Shown here one piece after another: positions 17,309 to 26,066 of a DNA stretch of 64,000 nt. Where the stretch lies: contig JADKGC010000004.1 in NCBI GenBank assembly GCA_016717205.1, positions 248,001 through 312,000 of the forward strand, given 5' to 3'. The position numbers were made by a program, and so were the translations under genes. The notes beneath the pieces are model-generated. The model had not been told where the DNA came from. It did no database searches and worked only from the letters and a program-made list of their open reading frames with translations. Within the stretch, counting starts at the first letter, position 1, and the number at the start of each line of letters is the position of its first letter. The stretch is from Candidatus Flexifilum breve. Its GTDB lineage: Bacteria; Chloroflexota; Anaerolineae; Aggregatilineales; Phototrophicaceae.

Positions 17309-17860
17309 ATGGAAATCAGCCAGCAGACGATTGCTGAAGTGCTCCAAATTGGCGGGCAGTATTTCATCCCCTCGGCGGCGCTGCTGCGCGCGCTCTACGC
17401 CGGCGTGCGCGGCAAACTGCCCGAAGGCTTCGCGCAAATTCTGATCGCCAGTGTGTTTTCCGCCGTGACCGCGCTGGCCGATAACCAGCAGCCTGATCTC
17501 AAAACGGTGCTGCTGGAACTGGCAGGCAACACGGTTTTCATGACCGGGCTGCTGGCGTTCGTCGTCGCTTATCTGCTGCGCATTCCGTTTGTCGGTTTCA
17601 TCATGGATGCGCTGGTCGGAGGGGTGATTGGCGCGGTGGCGTGGGCGGGCTGGACGTATGTGCTCGGCAACGACCTGCCGCTCTGGTCGCTGCCGCTCGG
17701 TATCCTTGGCGGTATGGTGGCTTTCATCATTCTGCGCCTGCTGCTGCGGCAGATCTTCCGTTTGATTCGCATCGCCACGGTGTTGATCGTGATCGGCGTG
17801 GTGTTCGTGGCGCTGGCGGGCGGCTTCTACGTCTTGTCGATGGTGTTGCAAACGGCGTAA
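17309..17860 (+). CDS. Membrane protein of unknown function
   Basis: This 183-residue protein has a soluble N-terminal 55 residues (MEISQQTIAEVLQIGGQYF, then RGKLPEGFAQILI) and four or five hydrophobic helices ending in FYVLSMVLQTA. ATG 17309 has a GGGAGAAG box; the upstream in-frame extension (from 17267) is unlikely. A TACAAT at 17188-17193 may be its -10 box. It is a single-gene unit between the fasciclin terminator and a repeat. No family is recognised. Confidence 0.75.
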   Translation: MEISQQTIAEVLQIGGQYFIPSAALLRALYAGVRGKLPEGFAQILIASVFSAVTALADNQQPDLKTVLLELAGNTVFMTGLLAFVVAYLLRIPFVGFIMDALVGGVIGAVAWAGWTYVLGNDLPLWSLPLGILGGMVAFIILRLLLRQIFRLIRIATVLIVIGVVFVALAGGFYVLSMVLQTA

Positions 17861-17914
17861 ACCGCCCCATAGCTGTTATCGTAGGAACGCTCTTTTGAGG
17901 CTGTCAAATCAGCG

Positions 17915-18019
17915 CCTCACCCCCAACCTCTCTCCCACGCAAGCGGGGAGAGGGGAGACAAGCAGCGCTTTTGCTGGCTCCCCTCCCTGAATTCAGGGAG
18001 GGGGCGGGGGCAGGGTCAG
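17915..18019. repeat. Long CCTCACCCC-type composite repeat
   Basis: CCTCACCCCC, an inner CTCTCCC-ACGCAAGC-GGGGAGAGG hairpin, a GCGCTTTTGC centre, and a second CTCCCTGAATTCAGGGAG palindrome, ending GGGTCAG. Near-identical long forms lie at 25852, 34268 (reverse) and 36077. Confidence 0.85.
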
Positions 18020-18064
18020 AAACGTGTTATCCCTAACTCACATTAGATTAGACAGCAGATGTCA

Positions 18065-19471
18065 TTACGGCGCGGTTTGATTCGCGGGCGGCAGGGTTTC
18101 CGGTTTGACCGGGGTATGCGTTCCGGTGACTTCCGCGCTGACCGGGGGCACGGGCGTCGTGTCGGTGGGCAGCGGTTCCGCGAGCACGGCGGGCATCGCC
18201 GGGGCGTTCTGCGGGGCGGCAGGCGCCGGATTCTTGCCCCAGACCAGCGCCGCCAGCGTATAGGTTAGGTCGGCGCGCAGGCGGCTGCGGAACTGCTTGA
18301 CCGACTCCTCCTGCTTCTTGCCAAAGAACGTGTAAGTGAAGTTCTCCTGTATTTGCCCGGTGGCGACGACCAGTTCGGGCTGCCACTCGTCGAGTTTTTG
18401 CCACGTCCCATTCACGCATTGATCCAGCCGAAAGACGATTTGCACATCACCGTGCGCGCCGCGCAAGCGCATATCCAGCGCGACGGGCAGCATGAGCGTG
18501 CGCTTGTTCAAATTCCGGGTGAAGTGGTCGGTCAGGCGTTTGACCGCGCCTTTAATCGCCCGCTCCGCGCCCTTCTGATCGAGATTGGCGCTGCGGCGCA
18601 CCGCCTTGTCGATGCGCTTGGTCACGCCTTTATCCGCGACCACCACACTGCGATTGACGCGGCCATACATGTCATATTGGCTCAGGCGGAGCGCCGAAAC
18701 GCGCCATCCCGAGAGTTTGCGTCCGTCGGTGCCGATCAAACGCTTGCTCGCGTTGACCGCTCCCGGTTGGCAGGGGAGCGTGGGCGCGTCGTTTTGCGCG
18801 TGCTGCTGCCACAACTGGCGGCGACCCGCGTTGCTGTTCGGGTCAAGATAGGTGTTGATGGCATAGGGCATCTGCCACTGTGGGAAGGTCGCCGGACGCT
18901 CGAAGATCACGCGCAGAATGACCGTAAACAGCCACAGCAGAATGAGCACGATACCCAGCCCGGCGACGATCAGCGCGACGGTGAGCGGGTCGAGGCTGTC
19001 GATGTCGATGGGCAGGCTGAAACCACCGCTGCTCGATCCGGTTGGGGTGGGGGCGGCGTCACCGCTGTAGGTGGGAATGGTTACGGTGAAGCGGGCGAGA
19101 TTGCCGAGACCGCTGAATTCGGAGGGAATGTCGCGCAGCCCCAGCGTGGCGACTAACCGCTGCACGCTCCCCGCCGGAAACCGATTCACAGGGAAGCTGA
19201 ACGTCACAGTGTGTAGATTTTCGCCCGTCGGCAGCGGGGGCACATCTTCGGAGTCGAGGACTTCTTCGGTGTCGGCGGTGAGCAGCCATGCCGTCACCGT
19301 CCGTTCGACCGGATCCCCGGCATTCGTCACCTCAAACTGCACGACGACCTGATCGCCGTTGATGGTGCGGGAGATGTTGCGAATGAGGTAATCGACGGCC
19401 GTGATCTGCTGCGCCGAAACGGACAGCGCCGCAGCCCCGAGCACCAGCAAAACCAGAAGCAGTTTTTTCAT
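18065..19471 (-). CDS. Membrane-anchored exported protein with beta-sandwich ectodomain
   Basis: A 468-residue protein with a signal peptide (MKKLLLVLLVLGAAALSVSA), an extracytoplasmic beta-rich domain of about 120 residues resembling a CARDB-type sandwich (VVVQFEVTNAGDPVERTVTAWLL), one membrane helix (VALIVAGLGIVLILLWLFTVIL, about 165-187), and a large cytoplasmic part of about 250 residues rich in basic residues, with a Pro/Thr tail. The cytoplasmic part has no recognised motif. This topology suits an envelope scaffold or signal-transducing protein. ATG 19471 has an AAGGTAC box; the earlier in-frame start at 19528 lies in a repeat. Confidence 0.75.
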   Translation of the reverse strand: MKKLLLVLLVLGAAALSVSAQQITAVDYLIRNISRTINGDQVVVQFEVTNAGDPVERTVTAWLLTADTEEVLDSEDVPPLPTGENLHTVTFSFPVNRFPAGSVQRLVATLGLRDIPSEFSGLGNLARFTVTIPTYSGDAAPTPTGSSSGGFSLPIDIDSLDPLTVALIVAGLGIVLILLWLFTVILRVIFERPATFPQWQMPYAINTYLDPNSNAGRRQLWQQHAQNDAPTLPCQPGAVNASKRLIGTDGRKLSGWRVSALRLSQYDMYGRVNRSVVVADKGVTKRIDKAVRRSANLDQKGAERAIKGAVKRLTDHFTRNLNKRTLMLPVALDMRLRGAHGDVQIVFRLDQCVNGTWQKLDEWQPELVVATGQIQENFTYTFFGKKQEESVKQFRSRLRADLTYTLAALVWGKNPAPAAPQNAPAMPAVLAEPLPTDTTPVPPVSAEVTGTHTPVKPETLPPANQTAP

Positions 19472-19484
19472 GATGTACCTTGCT

Positions 19485-19507
19485 GTAGGGACGCTGCCGT
19501 TCCCTAC
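19485..19507. repeat. GTAGGGAC half-palindrome
   Basis: GTAGGGACGC at the left and GTTCCCTAC at the right form a short hairpin related to the REPIN-like arms at 11.7, 30.6 and 45.6 kb. It lies in the leader of the divergent 18065-19471 gene. Confidence 0.6.
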
Positions 19508-19709
19508 ATGGACGGGCAAACAATTCAACTATAGACGGAAACAGGGTTCTTTCCAAGACGTTCAGGCGGCGTTTTCCCGACGCGATTGTCCGCTTATGTC
19601 CATGAGACCGATCTGTGTCCGTTCCGTGACCGGTTCAGCCCGGTCGAAGGGGTCGCCTTTGAGATGCTGAGGTCAGTGACCGATGCAGTTCTTGAGGGAG
19701 AGAAACCCC

Positions 19710-19775
19710 ATGAAGCACACGTTCAACAGCGACACCCGCCCGCCGCTGCCGCCGCCCGGCGCAGCCACCCGCTAG
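19710..19775 (+). CDS. Candidate 21-residue small protein
   Basis: This short ORF has a strong GAGGGAGAG ribosome-binding site 7-10 nt before ATG and a rho-independent terminator starting 9 nt after its stop. The peptide starts MKHTFNS and has a PPLPPP core and basic end. No match is known. Upstream, 19632-19660 holds a GACCGG/CCGGTC hairpin. A strong box and immediate terminator make a real short transcript likely, either a small protein or an sRNA. Confidence 0.5.
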   Translation: MKHTFNSDTRPPLPPPGAATR

Positions 19776-19783
19776 AAACGACG

Positions 19784-19818
19784 AGGCTCACCACATGGTG
19801 AGCCTTCGTGTTTTATTT
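19784..19818 (+). terminator. Rho-independent terminator after the small ORF
   Basis: AGGCTCACC (19784-19792), ACAT loop, GGTGAGCCT (19797-19805), then TCGTGTTTTATTTG. It could also serve the convergent TPR gene. Confidence 0.85.
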
Positions 19819-19833
19819 GTACGAATAGTGAGC

Positions 19834-21048
19834 CTACACCGAGCCGAATTCGCCGTCTTGCACACGTCTCAGCCAGTCTTGAATCCACTTCATGAGGAAA
19901 TCCCGCGCAGGACTGGGGTCGAGCTGATAGGCTAACCCGTGCGCGGTACGGAAAAACGCGACACCGGCGCGTGCGTTACCCGCCAGCATTTCGCAGCGCC
20001 CCAGCAAGTAGTTGATTTCGGCGACGCCATACGTGTTGTGATTCCAGCGGTATTCATCAAGCACCCGCTCCAGCGCGGTTCGTGCCTTATCGTAGCGCTT
20101 CAGCATGGTCCACACGAGCCCTAGACCATGTTCGGCATAGGCGATATGGTTCTGCTGTTGGAGATTAGTGAACATCGCGTGCGCCCGCAAATAGAGCTGC
20201 TCCGCTTCGACATATTGTTCTTGTGCATAACGCAGCCCGCCGAGCTCACACAGCATAATGCCGAGCCGCCGCTCCGACTCTACGCCATCTTTCAAGTCTA
20301 GAGCGCTTTGGATGAAATCTTCTGCCGCCGCGGTATCCTTAAGGAGACGATTTGTCACTGCTAGCATGAGGAGCGCGCGCATCTTGTAGGTGTTGTCGTG
20401 CAGTTGATCGGCGTAATTAAAGGCCGTGTCCCCGTGTTCCTGCGCCAGCTTCAACTGTTCCTGATGATTGTACATATTGGCGAGCGCCAGATGCGCTTCC
20501 GTTTTCAGCCGCACATCAGACGTGAAATTCAGGAGATGCAACGTGTTTTCAATCAAAGTCGGCGGCATGTTGCCGAAACTGCGATACGCCAGCGCCTCGA
20601 TGATGCGCACGTGCGCCCGCAAGACCGCCTCGACTTCGGTCGCGTCGCGGGCATAGCCGATGGCAGTTTTGACGTTGTGATAGGCGCGGTGAATGTCCCC
20701 TTTGAGCGGGTTGAGCGACGCCATGACGCCGGCGATCTGCGCGAGCAAATTCGGGTCTTTCAGTTCCATCGCGCGGAGCAGCGCCTGAAAAGCGCGTTCC
20801 AGCGGTGCGGTGAAGTTGTCCGAGAGGAGAAAATCGGGGACGAGGCGGGTGAACAGGTTGATGGACCGATGCACGAGGGGATCAGTCTCCAGCGCCGCAT
20901 GCAGGACGCGATGCACCTGTTCGATATGAGTGACGAGCCAAACGTGATCCCCAAGATGATTTTCAAGGACAGTGAGGCACTGGGCGAGATAAGCGCGGTC
21001 GTGGAAACTAGTGCCTTCGGGCGGCGTGCAGAAATCGGTTTCGTCCAT
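19834..21048 (-). CDS. TPR-repeat protein
   Basis: A 404-residue cytoplasmic protein made of helical repeats. From about residue 170 the TPR pattern is clear (KTEAHLALANMYNHQEQLKLAQEHGDTAF, RRLGIMLCELGGLRYAQEQYVEAEQLYLRA, AEHGLGLVWTMLKRYDKARTALERVL). The N-terminal part is helical without a recognised enzyme. It resembles the sensor halves of MalT/SARP-type regulators without their ATPase or DNA-binding domains. It is probably a protein-interaction scaffold. The start is ATG 21048 (MDETDF), with a GGTGGG box. It stands alone. Confidence 0.8.
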   Translation of the reverse strand: MDETDFCTPPEGTSFHDRAYLAQCLTVLENHLGDHVWLVTHIEQVHRVLHAALETDPLVHRSINLFTRLVPDFLLSDNFTAPLERAFQALLRAMELKDPNLLAQIAGVMASLNPLKGDIHRAYHNVKTAIGYARDATEVEAVLRAHVRIIEALAYRSFGNMPPTLIENTLHLLNFTSDVRLKTEAHLALANMYNHQEQLKLAQEHGDTAFNYADQLHDNTYKMRALLMLAVTNRLLKDTAAAEDFIQSALDLKDGVESERRLGIMLCELGGLRYAQEQYVEAEQLYLRAHAMFTNLQQQNHIAYAEHGLGLVWTMLKRYDKARTALERVLDEYRWNHNTYGVAEINYLLGRCEMLAGNARAGVAFFRTAHGLAYQLDPSPARDFLMKWIQDWLRRVQDGEFGSV

Positions 21049-21241
21049 TACGACTACCCACCACAATTCAAAAAACGAACGAGCGAGAAGCAGAAACCAC
21101 TGATATAAAATCAGCGCCCAAGTTGATGTAAGAGCAGAATGACAGTTGGGTTAAGCATTTAAAAACAGAATCACTGATAGCTCAGTGACGATAGAGAATT
21201 TAACACAAAGTTTACAAGCTCGGTGTCAGTCTTTAGGCGGA

Positions 21242-21283
21242 GAAAACGACCGGGCGAAAGTCACATGAGGAATCGCCCGGTCG
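21242..21283 (-). terminator. Rho-independent terminator of the sugar dehydrogenase gene
   Basis: On the minus strand CGACCGGGCGA, a 15-nt loop and TCGCCCGGTCG are followed by TTTTCT. It lies just after the stop at 21291. Confidence 0.85.
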
Positions 21284-21290
21284 CGCATAA

Positions 21291-22442
21291 TTATTCGAAG
21301 CGGAGGACGCTGCCGGTGAAGCTGGTGATATAGAGCTCGCCGTCGTCATCTTCGCCGAACGAGCTGATCGCCTGATTGGTGCTGCGCATGAGAATGGCGG
21401 ACTGCCAGTTCCCCGCCGCATCCGGATAAGCGTACCACAACCGACCGGAGCCGAAATCCGCAAACAGGTAGATGCCTTGCAGTTCCGGCACGAGACTGCC
21501 GCGGTAGACATAGCCGCCAGTCACGGAGACGCCCTCATTGTGCATGTACTCCGCGAACGGCAGTACGGCGTCCGCCGGGAGGGTTCCCCCGCTGTACGGG
21601 TGCATGCCTTCGTAGATGTTCCAGCCGAAGTTGACGCCGCCCACGCCCGCCGGGACGAAATTCACCTCTTCGTAGGTGTTCTGGCCGACATCGCCGACGT
21701 ACAGGTCGCCCGTCTCGCGGTCAAAGGTGAAGCGCCACGGGTTACGCAGACCATATGCCCACACTTCCGGCGCGCCGCCGACACCATCGGCGAAGGGATT
21801 GTCCGCGGGGATGCCGTACGGATCGCCGCCGTCCACATCGATGCGCAGCAGTTTGCCGAGCAGCGCGCGCGTGTTCTGGCCATTGCCATACGGGTCGCCC
21901 TGCGAACCACCGTCGCCCAGACCGATGTACAGGTAGCCGTCTGGACCGAACTGCAAGTGTCCGCCGTTGTGATTCTCAAATGGCTGATCGACGCGCAGGA
22001 GGATGACTTCGCTCGCCGGGTCGGCGACGTTAGGGTCGTCGGCGCTCACGTTATAGCGCGCGACGATCGTGTCACCATCATCTTCCGCGCTGTAGTTGAC
22101 GTAGAAGTAGCCGTTTTCCGCGTAATTCGGGTGGAACGCCAAGCCGAGCAAGCCCTGTTCGTTGCCGCGTGACGTGAGTCGATCCGCGATGTCGAGGAAG
22201 GGTTGATCCACGCGCTGTCCGTCCTGCAAAATCTGGATCGCGCCGTACTGTTCCACCACGAACAGGCGACCACTACCGTCACCCGCGCCCGTCACATACA
22301 GTGGCCGGGCGAAACCGCTGGCAATTTCGACCAGTTGAAAATCATCCGCGCTTGGTGGCGTGATCGCGTCCTGCGCGCTCACACTCACACTGACAGCCAA
22401 CGCCATCACGACCATCACTAAAGCTAGAATCCGTTTGTCCAT
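21291..22442 (-). CDS. Secreted PQQ-dependent sugar dehydrogenase-family protein
   Basis: A 383-residue protein with a signal peptide (ending SVSA-QD) and a six-bladed propeller of the glucose/sorbosone dehydrogenase family. It has GLLGLAFHPNY, then ENHNGGHLQFGPDGYLYIGLGDGG (the conserved His of the PQQ site), GLRNPWRF, and GDVGQNTYEEVN. Family members oxidise aldose sugars at the cell surface using PQQ and calcium. No PQQ biosynthesis gene is in the window. ATG with a GAGGTG box. It is a single-gene unit with its own terminator. Confidence 0.92.
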   Translation of the reverse strand: MDKRILALVMVVMALAVSVSVSAQDAITPPSADDFQLVEIASGFARPLYVTGAGDGSGRLFVVEQYGAIQILQDGQRVDQPFLDIADRLTSRGNEQGLLGLAFHPNYAENGYFYVNYSAEDDGDTIVARYNVSADDPNVADPASEVILLRVDQPFENHNGGHLQFGPDGYLYIGLGDGGSQGDPYGNGQNTRALLGKLLRIDVDGGDPYGIPADNPFADGVGGAPEVWAYGLRNPWRFTFDRETGDLYVGDVGQNTYEEVNFVPAGVGGVNFGWNIYEGMHPYSGGTLPADAVLPFAEYMHNEGVSVTGGYVYRGSLVPELQGIYLFADFGSGRLWYAYPDAAGNWQSAILMRSTNQAISSFGEDDDGELYITSFTGSVLRFE

Positions 22443-22571
22443 CCGTTACACCTCAATCCACTGCTTGACACTGGGATGTGGTTTTCTCCAACTGCTTCTC
22501 AAGAGAAACCAAGAACGCCTGTAGAGGCGCACATGGAAGTGCGCCCCGTTTCGGTTACAGCCTTCAGACCG

Positions 22572-22994
22572 TTACTGCCCGGACGGGATGACGCCGAGCT
22601 GCTGCATCAGCGAGAATGCGCCGATTTCCGCCCACCGCTCTTTGATCTTGCCGTTTTCGAGCTTGAGCACGTCGATGCCGGTGACATGCACTGCTTTACC
22701 AGTAGCCGGGATGCCCATCATGTCGCCGGTGTGCGTGCCGTCACCGTGCCACATCAGGCACGTCCAATCGTCTTCCCCGATGACATCGTCCACCGTCACT
22801 TTGAGATCGGGAAAGGCGCTGCGGAACATGGCCAGCACCTGCTTGTGCCCCTCCAGACCGGGAGCCGGCGCGGGAAACGGCGTGTGTTCAACCAGATCGG
22901 ACGCAATCAGTTCATCGGCTAGAGCCGCATTCCCCTCGCCCCAGACTTCAGCGCTGAAGCGACGGGTTACTTCCTTGTTGTGTTCGACCGACAT
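22572..22994 (-). CDS. SnoaL-like ester cyclase-family protein
   Basis: This 140-residue protein has the NTF2/SnoaL fold: NKEVTRRFSAEVWGEGN, ELIASDLVEHTPFP, AFPDLKVTVDDVIGEDDWTCLMWHGDGTHTG, IPATGKAVHVTGIDVLKLENGKIKERW. This is the ester-cyclase-type version common in soil bacteria; most members have no known substrate. The AGGAGAG ribosome-binding site is 6 nt upstream. It is downstream of the M16 peptidase pair but separated by more than 100 nt and a GCCGG...CCGGC hairpin (23070-23096). Confidence 0.87.
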   Translation of the reverse strand: MSVEHNKEVTRRFSAEVWGEGNAALADELIASDLVEHTPFPAPAPGLEGHKQVLAMFRSAFPDLKVTVDDVIGEDDWTCLMWHGDGTHTGDMMGIPATGKAVHVTGIDVLKLENGKIKERWAEIGAFSLMQQLGVIPSGQ

Positions 22995-23100
22995 TTCGTT
23001 CTCTCCTATAAATCAAGTTGAGTCCTGCGCGTTCGATGGTGGAGCACTCATTCATTATAGGAGAATTGCCGGAATGTCTAGGAACATCCCGGCAGTTCGC

Positions 23101-24360
23101 TTACGGTGTGGCAATGCCGATCACCAGCTTGTCGGGGTGCAGGTAGCGCTGCGCAGTCGCCAAAATCTGCTCGCGCGTCGTGCTGTAGATCAGGTCGCGG
23201 TAGTTGACGAGATAGTCCAAGCCGCGCCCGTACAGTTCCATGTTGTGCAGCGTATCGCCGATGCCTTCATTGCTCTCTAACTGCAGCGGTAAATGCCCGG
23301 TGAAATACGCCTGATTATCGGCTAAATCTTCTTCGCTGATCGCTTCGGTGGTCAGGCGCTGGATTTCGTCGGTGATCTTCTGGATCGCCGCGTCGATGTT
23401 CTGCGGGTTGACGCCGGCGCTCACCGCCCACGGCAGCGGCGCGATGCCGCCTTCGAGCTGGCTGTAGGCGTAGTAGGCCATGCCGCCTTGTTCGCGCACG
23501 CTCTTGCCGACGCGGCCCATCATGCCGAACTGCCCGAGCACGCTGTTGGCCAACTGCGCGGCAGTGAAATCCGGCGACTGGCGCGACGGCCCGACGAGAC
23601 CGAGCACGATATCGGCCTGTGTCTTGCCGGGGAGCGTGACGACCGCGCGTTTACCCGCGGTGATGACGGGTGCGTCGACTACGGGCGCGTGATTAGGCTG
23701 GTGCGGGTTATGCCAGTCGCCGAAGCGCCCGCGCACCAGTTCGACCGCGTCGGACGCATTGATCGCGCCGACGACCGCGATGATCATGCCCTTGGCGCCA
23801 TAGGTCGCCTGATGGAAAGCGGCGAGATCCGCGACGCTCAAAGCGGCGACGCTCTCTTCGCTGCCGCGCACCGAGGCGTGATACGGGTGCCCTTCAGGAT
23901 ACAGCGCCTCATAGAAGGCGCGGTTGGCACGGTAGCGCGTGTCCTGCGAGCGGATGCGCAGCCCGGTGATGATTTCACCGCGCAGGCGGTCGACATGGGC
24001 TTCGGGGAAGGTCGGGTGGCGCAGCACATCTGCCAGCACGTCGAGCAGGGTGGGCAGGTCTTCCGCCAGCGATTTGCCGGAGATATTGGTGCGGTACCAG
24101 CCGCCGCCCACGCCGATATCCGCGCCGACATCTTCCAGCGCTTCGTGGATGGCGGTGAAGTCGCGCGTGGTTGTGCCGCGCATCAACGCGGAAGCCGTGA
24201 GCGAAGCGAGACCGTTTTTGTCGGCGGGTTCATAGGCGCTGCCGACTTGCAGCGATCCCTGAATCACGACGGATTGCGCTGCGAAATTTTCGTAGACGAG
24301 GATCGTCAGCCCGTTGTCGAGCACAACCCGCGTGATATTCTGGGAACTGGGCAGTGTCAT
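23101..24360 (-). CDS. M16-family peptidase-like subunit lacking zinc site
   Basis: The 419 residues have the M16 fold (VLDNGLTILVYENFAAQSVVIQGSLQVGS) but the HXXEH zinc motif is replaced by LASLTASALM. The C-terminal half keeps the Arg/Tyr-type segment (KSVREQGGMAYYAYS) that non-catalytic partners use to bind substrate. This is the classical non-catalytic partner of a two-subunit M16B protease, like PqqF/SPP-type alpha subunits. Its ATG overlaps the stop of the catalytic subunit at 24357 (ATGA), so the two are made together. Confidence 0.92.
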   Translation of the reverse strand: MTLPSSQNITRVVLDNGLTILVYENFAAQSVVIQGSLQVGSAYEPADKNGLASLTASALMRGTTTRDFTAIHEALEDVGADIGVGGGWYRTNISGKSLAEDLPTLLDVLADVLRHPTFPEAHVDRLRGEIITGLRIRSQDTRYRANRAFYEALYPEGHPYHASVRGSEESVAALSVADLAAFHQATYGAKGMIIAVVGAINASDAVELVRGRFGDWHNPHQPNHAPVVDAPVITAGKRAVVTLPGKTQADIVLGLVGPSRQSPDFTAAQLANSVLGQFGMMGRVGKSVREQGGMAYYAYSQLEGGIAPLPWAVSAGVNPQNIDAAIQKITDEIQRLTTEAISEEDLADNQAYFTGHLPLQLESNEGIGDTLHNMELYGRGLDYLVNYRDLIYSTTREQILATAQRYLHPDKLVIGIATP

Positions 24361-25664
24361 TCTGCATCCTCCTCGTCGTAGTCGTCTTCGTCGTCGCCCG
24401 TTTCGACCGGAAGAAACGTGCCGACCACCCGGTTCTGCGGGCGCAGATACTTCTGCGCGACTTCGTGGACGTCGGCCAGCGTCACCGCTTCGAGGCGGGC
24501 GAGGTAATTTTCAAACCAGGTGTAGCTGTCAAAACTTTCGGCAAATGCCAGCCAGAACGCCTGCGTCGTGATACGTTCCGTACTGTAGGCAAACAACGCG
24601 CGCGCCTGCTTCTTCGCCCGCGTGAGTTCGCGTTCGGTGACATCGCCCGCGCGCAAACGGTCGATTTCGCGGTAGAGCGCCGCTTCGACTTCCGCCGGGT
24701 CGCGGCCTTCACGCAGCGTCACATTGATCGAGTAGAGGAACGGGTCGACGGTTTGCGTCATGCCACCATCGACGCCCGCCGCCAGTTCGGTTTCGACCAG
24801 CGCTTTGTACAGGCGGCTCGTTTTGTTGTCGATGCCGCCGCCGCCCATGCTGTCCGCGCCGCACAGGATGCTGTTGAGAATTTCCAGCTTGAACCAGTCA
24901 GGTTCGTTGGCCGCCGGGACGTGATAGCTCACGTCGAGGAACACGCCGCGCCCGGGGCGCTCGACCGTCACGCGGCGCTCGCCGTTCTGATCCGGTTCGG
25001 GCCGCGCGAACAAGTGCGGCGCCTCCCCGGCGGGGATTGCGCCGTACAGCGCTTTGATCTTGGCGAGCATCTCCGCGCTGTCAAAGTCCCCGACCGCGAC
25101 GGCAATCGCGTTGTTCGGCATGTAATGGCGCTTATAGTGACCGTAGAGATCATCCCGCGTCATGGTTTCGAGGTCGGTCATGTCGCCGATGATCTCGTGG
25201 TGATAGCCATGCACGCGGAAGGAAGCGGCCTGCACCTCTTCGCCGAGCCAGAACATGGGCGAGTTTTCCGCGCCCTGCCGTTCGGAGATGATGACCGTGC
25301 GCTCCGAATCGACTTCTTTCGGGTCAAACTTGGCATTCATCATGCGGTCGGCTTCGATTTGCAGCGCGAGATCGATGTGCTCGGCGGGGAGCGTCTCGTA
25401 GTACGCGGTGTAGTCGAGGAAGGTCTGCGCGTTCCAACTACCGCCCAACCGATCAATCGCTTTGTCCAGATACCCCGGCGGGAACTGGTCTGTCCCCTTA
25501 AACAGCATGTGTTCGACCCAGTGCGACACGCCCGTCGTGCCTGTCCGCTCGTTGCGGCTGCCCACCCGGTACAACACCCACCAGCTGATAATCGGCGCGG
25601 TGTGCACTTCTTTCAAGATCACTACCAGCCCATTGTCGAGGACATGCCTCGTGACGGTGCTCAC
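24357..25664 (-). CDS. M16-family zinc peptidase, catalytic subunit
   Basis: A 435-residue M16B peptidase with the inverted zinc motif HWVEH (H48, E51, H52) after SWWVLYRVGSRNE. The third ligand is expected in the Glu-rich stretch about 75 residues later (KFDPKEVDSERTVIISE). The protein probably pairs with the following zinc-less subunit to degrade peptides inside the cell. The C-terminus is strongly acidic (DDEDDYDEEDAE). The start is GTG with an AAAGGAG box. It is the first gene of a two-gene operon. Confidence 0.93.
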   Translation of the reverse strand: MSTVTRHVLDNGLVVILKEVHTAPIISWWVLYRVGSRNERTGTTGVSHWVEHMLFKGTDQFPPGYLDKAIDRLGGSWNAQTFLDYTAYYETLPAEHIDLALQIEADRMMNAKFDPKEVDSERTVIISERQGAENSPMFWLGEEVQAASFRVHGYHHEIIGDMTDLETMTRDDLYGHYKRHYMPNNAIAVAVGDFDSAEMLAKIKALYGAIPAGEAPHLFARPEPDQNGERRVTVERPGRGVFLDVSYHVPAANEPDWFKLEILNSILCGADSMGGGGIDNKTSRLYKALVETELAAGVDGGMTQTVDPFLYSINVTLREGRDPAEVEAALYREIDRLRAGDVTERELTRAKKQARALFAYSTERITTQAFWLAFAESFDSYTWFENYLARLEAVTLADVHEVAQKYLRPQNRVVGTFLPVETGDDEDDYDEEDAE

Positions 25665-25780
25665 CCTGTCGCTCCTTTAAAATTTTCTCCAATGCCAAAG
25701 CTATTTTAGACGCATTATATTAGGAATCCATTGGCACTTGAATTGGTTCGGCGAGTCGGGGAAGATACAACAGCGAAGAC

Positions 25781-26031
25781 AGTTAACAGTTGAAAGTTGA
25801 AAGGGAAAAGTAAAAGCACGTCAGTCGGGGACTAGCTTCATACGCGCGTCCCCTCACCCCCGTCCCTTCTCCCACGCAAGCGGGGAGAAGCGAGACAAGC
25901 GGCGCTTGTGCCGGCTGTCTGAACTCAGGGAGCAGCCGGGGGTGGGGTCAGACAAGGGGTATCCATTACTCACGTGTAAAGCGGAAAACGCAACCGCTTT
26001 TACTTTTAACTTTCGACTTTTACCTTTTAAC
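25781..26031. repeat. Composite element: AGTTNAA heptamers, long C/G hairpin, inverse heptamers
   Basis: The 402-nt gap before pdxT holds no gene. Five 7-nt units at 25781-25815 (AGTTAAC, AGTTGAA and variants) face five inverse units at 25997-26031 (TTTTAAC, CTTTTAC and variants). A long CCTCACCCC-type repeat (25852-25950) lies between them. The whole forms a nested inverted structure. Confidence 0.8.
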
Positions 26032-26066
26032 TCCTCCAGACTGCGAATCATGACGAGGCTTATCCT

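Noticed and set aside
23070..23096. Terminator after the M16 operon
   Set aside because: A GCCGG/CCGGC stem exists but no T-run follows on either strand, so it is not called.
24354..25709. 451-codon ORF antisense to the M16 peptidase gene
   Set aside because: The opposite strand has the HXXEH peptidase. This frame has no recognisable domain.
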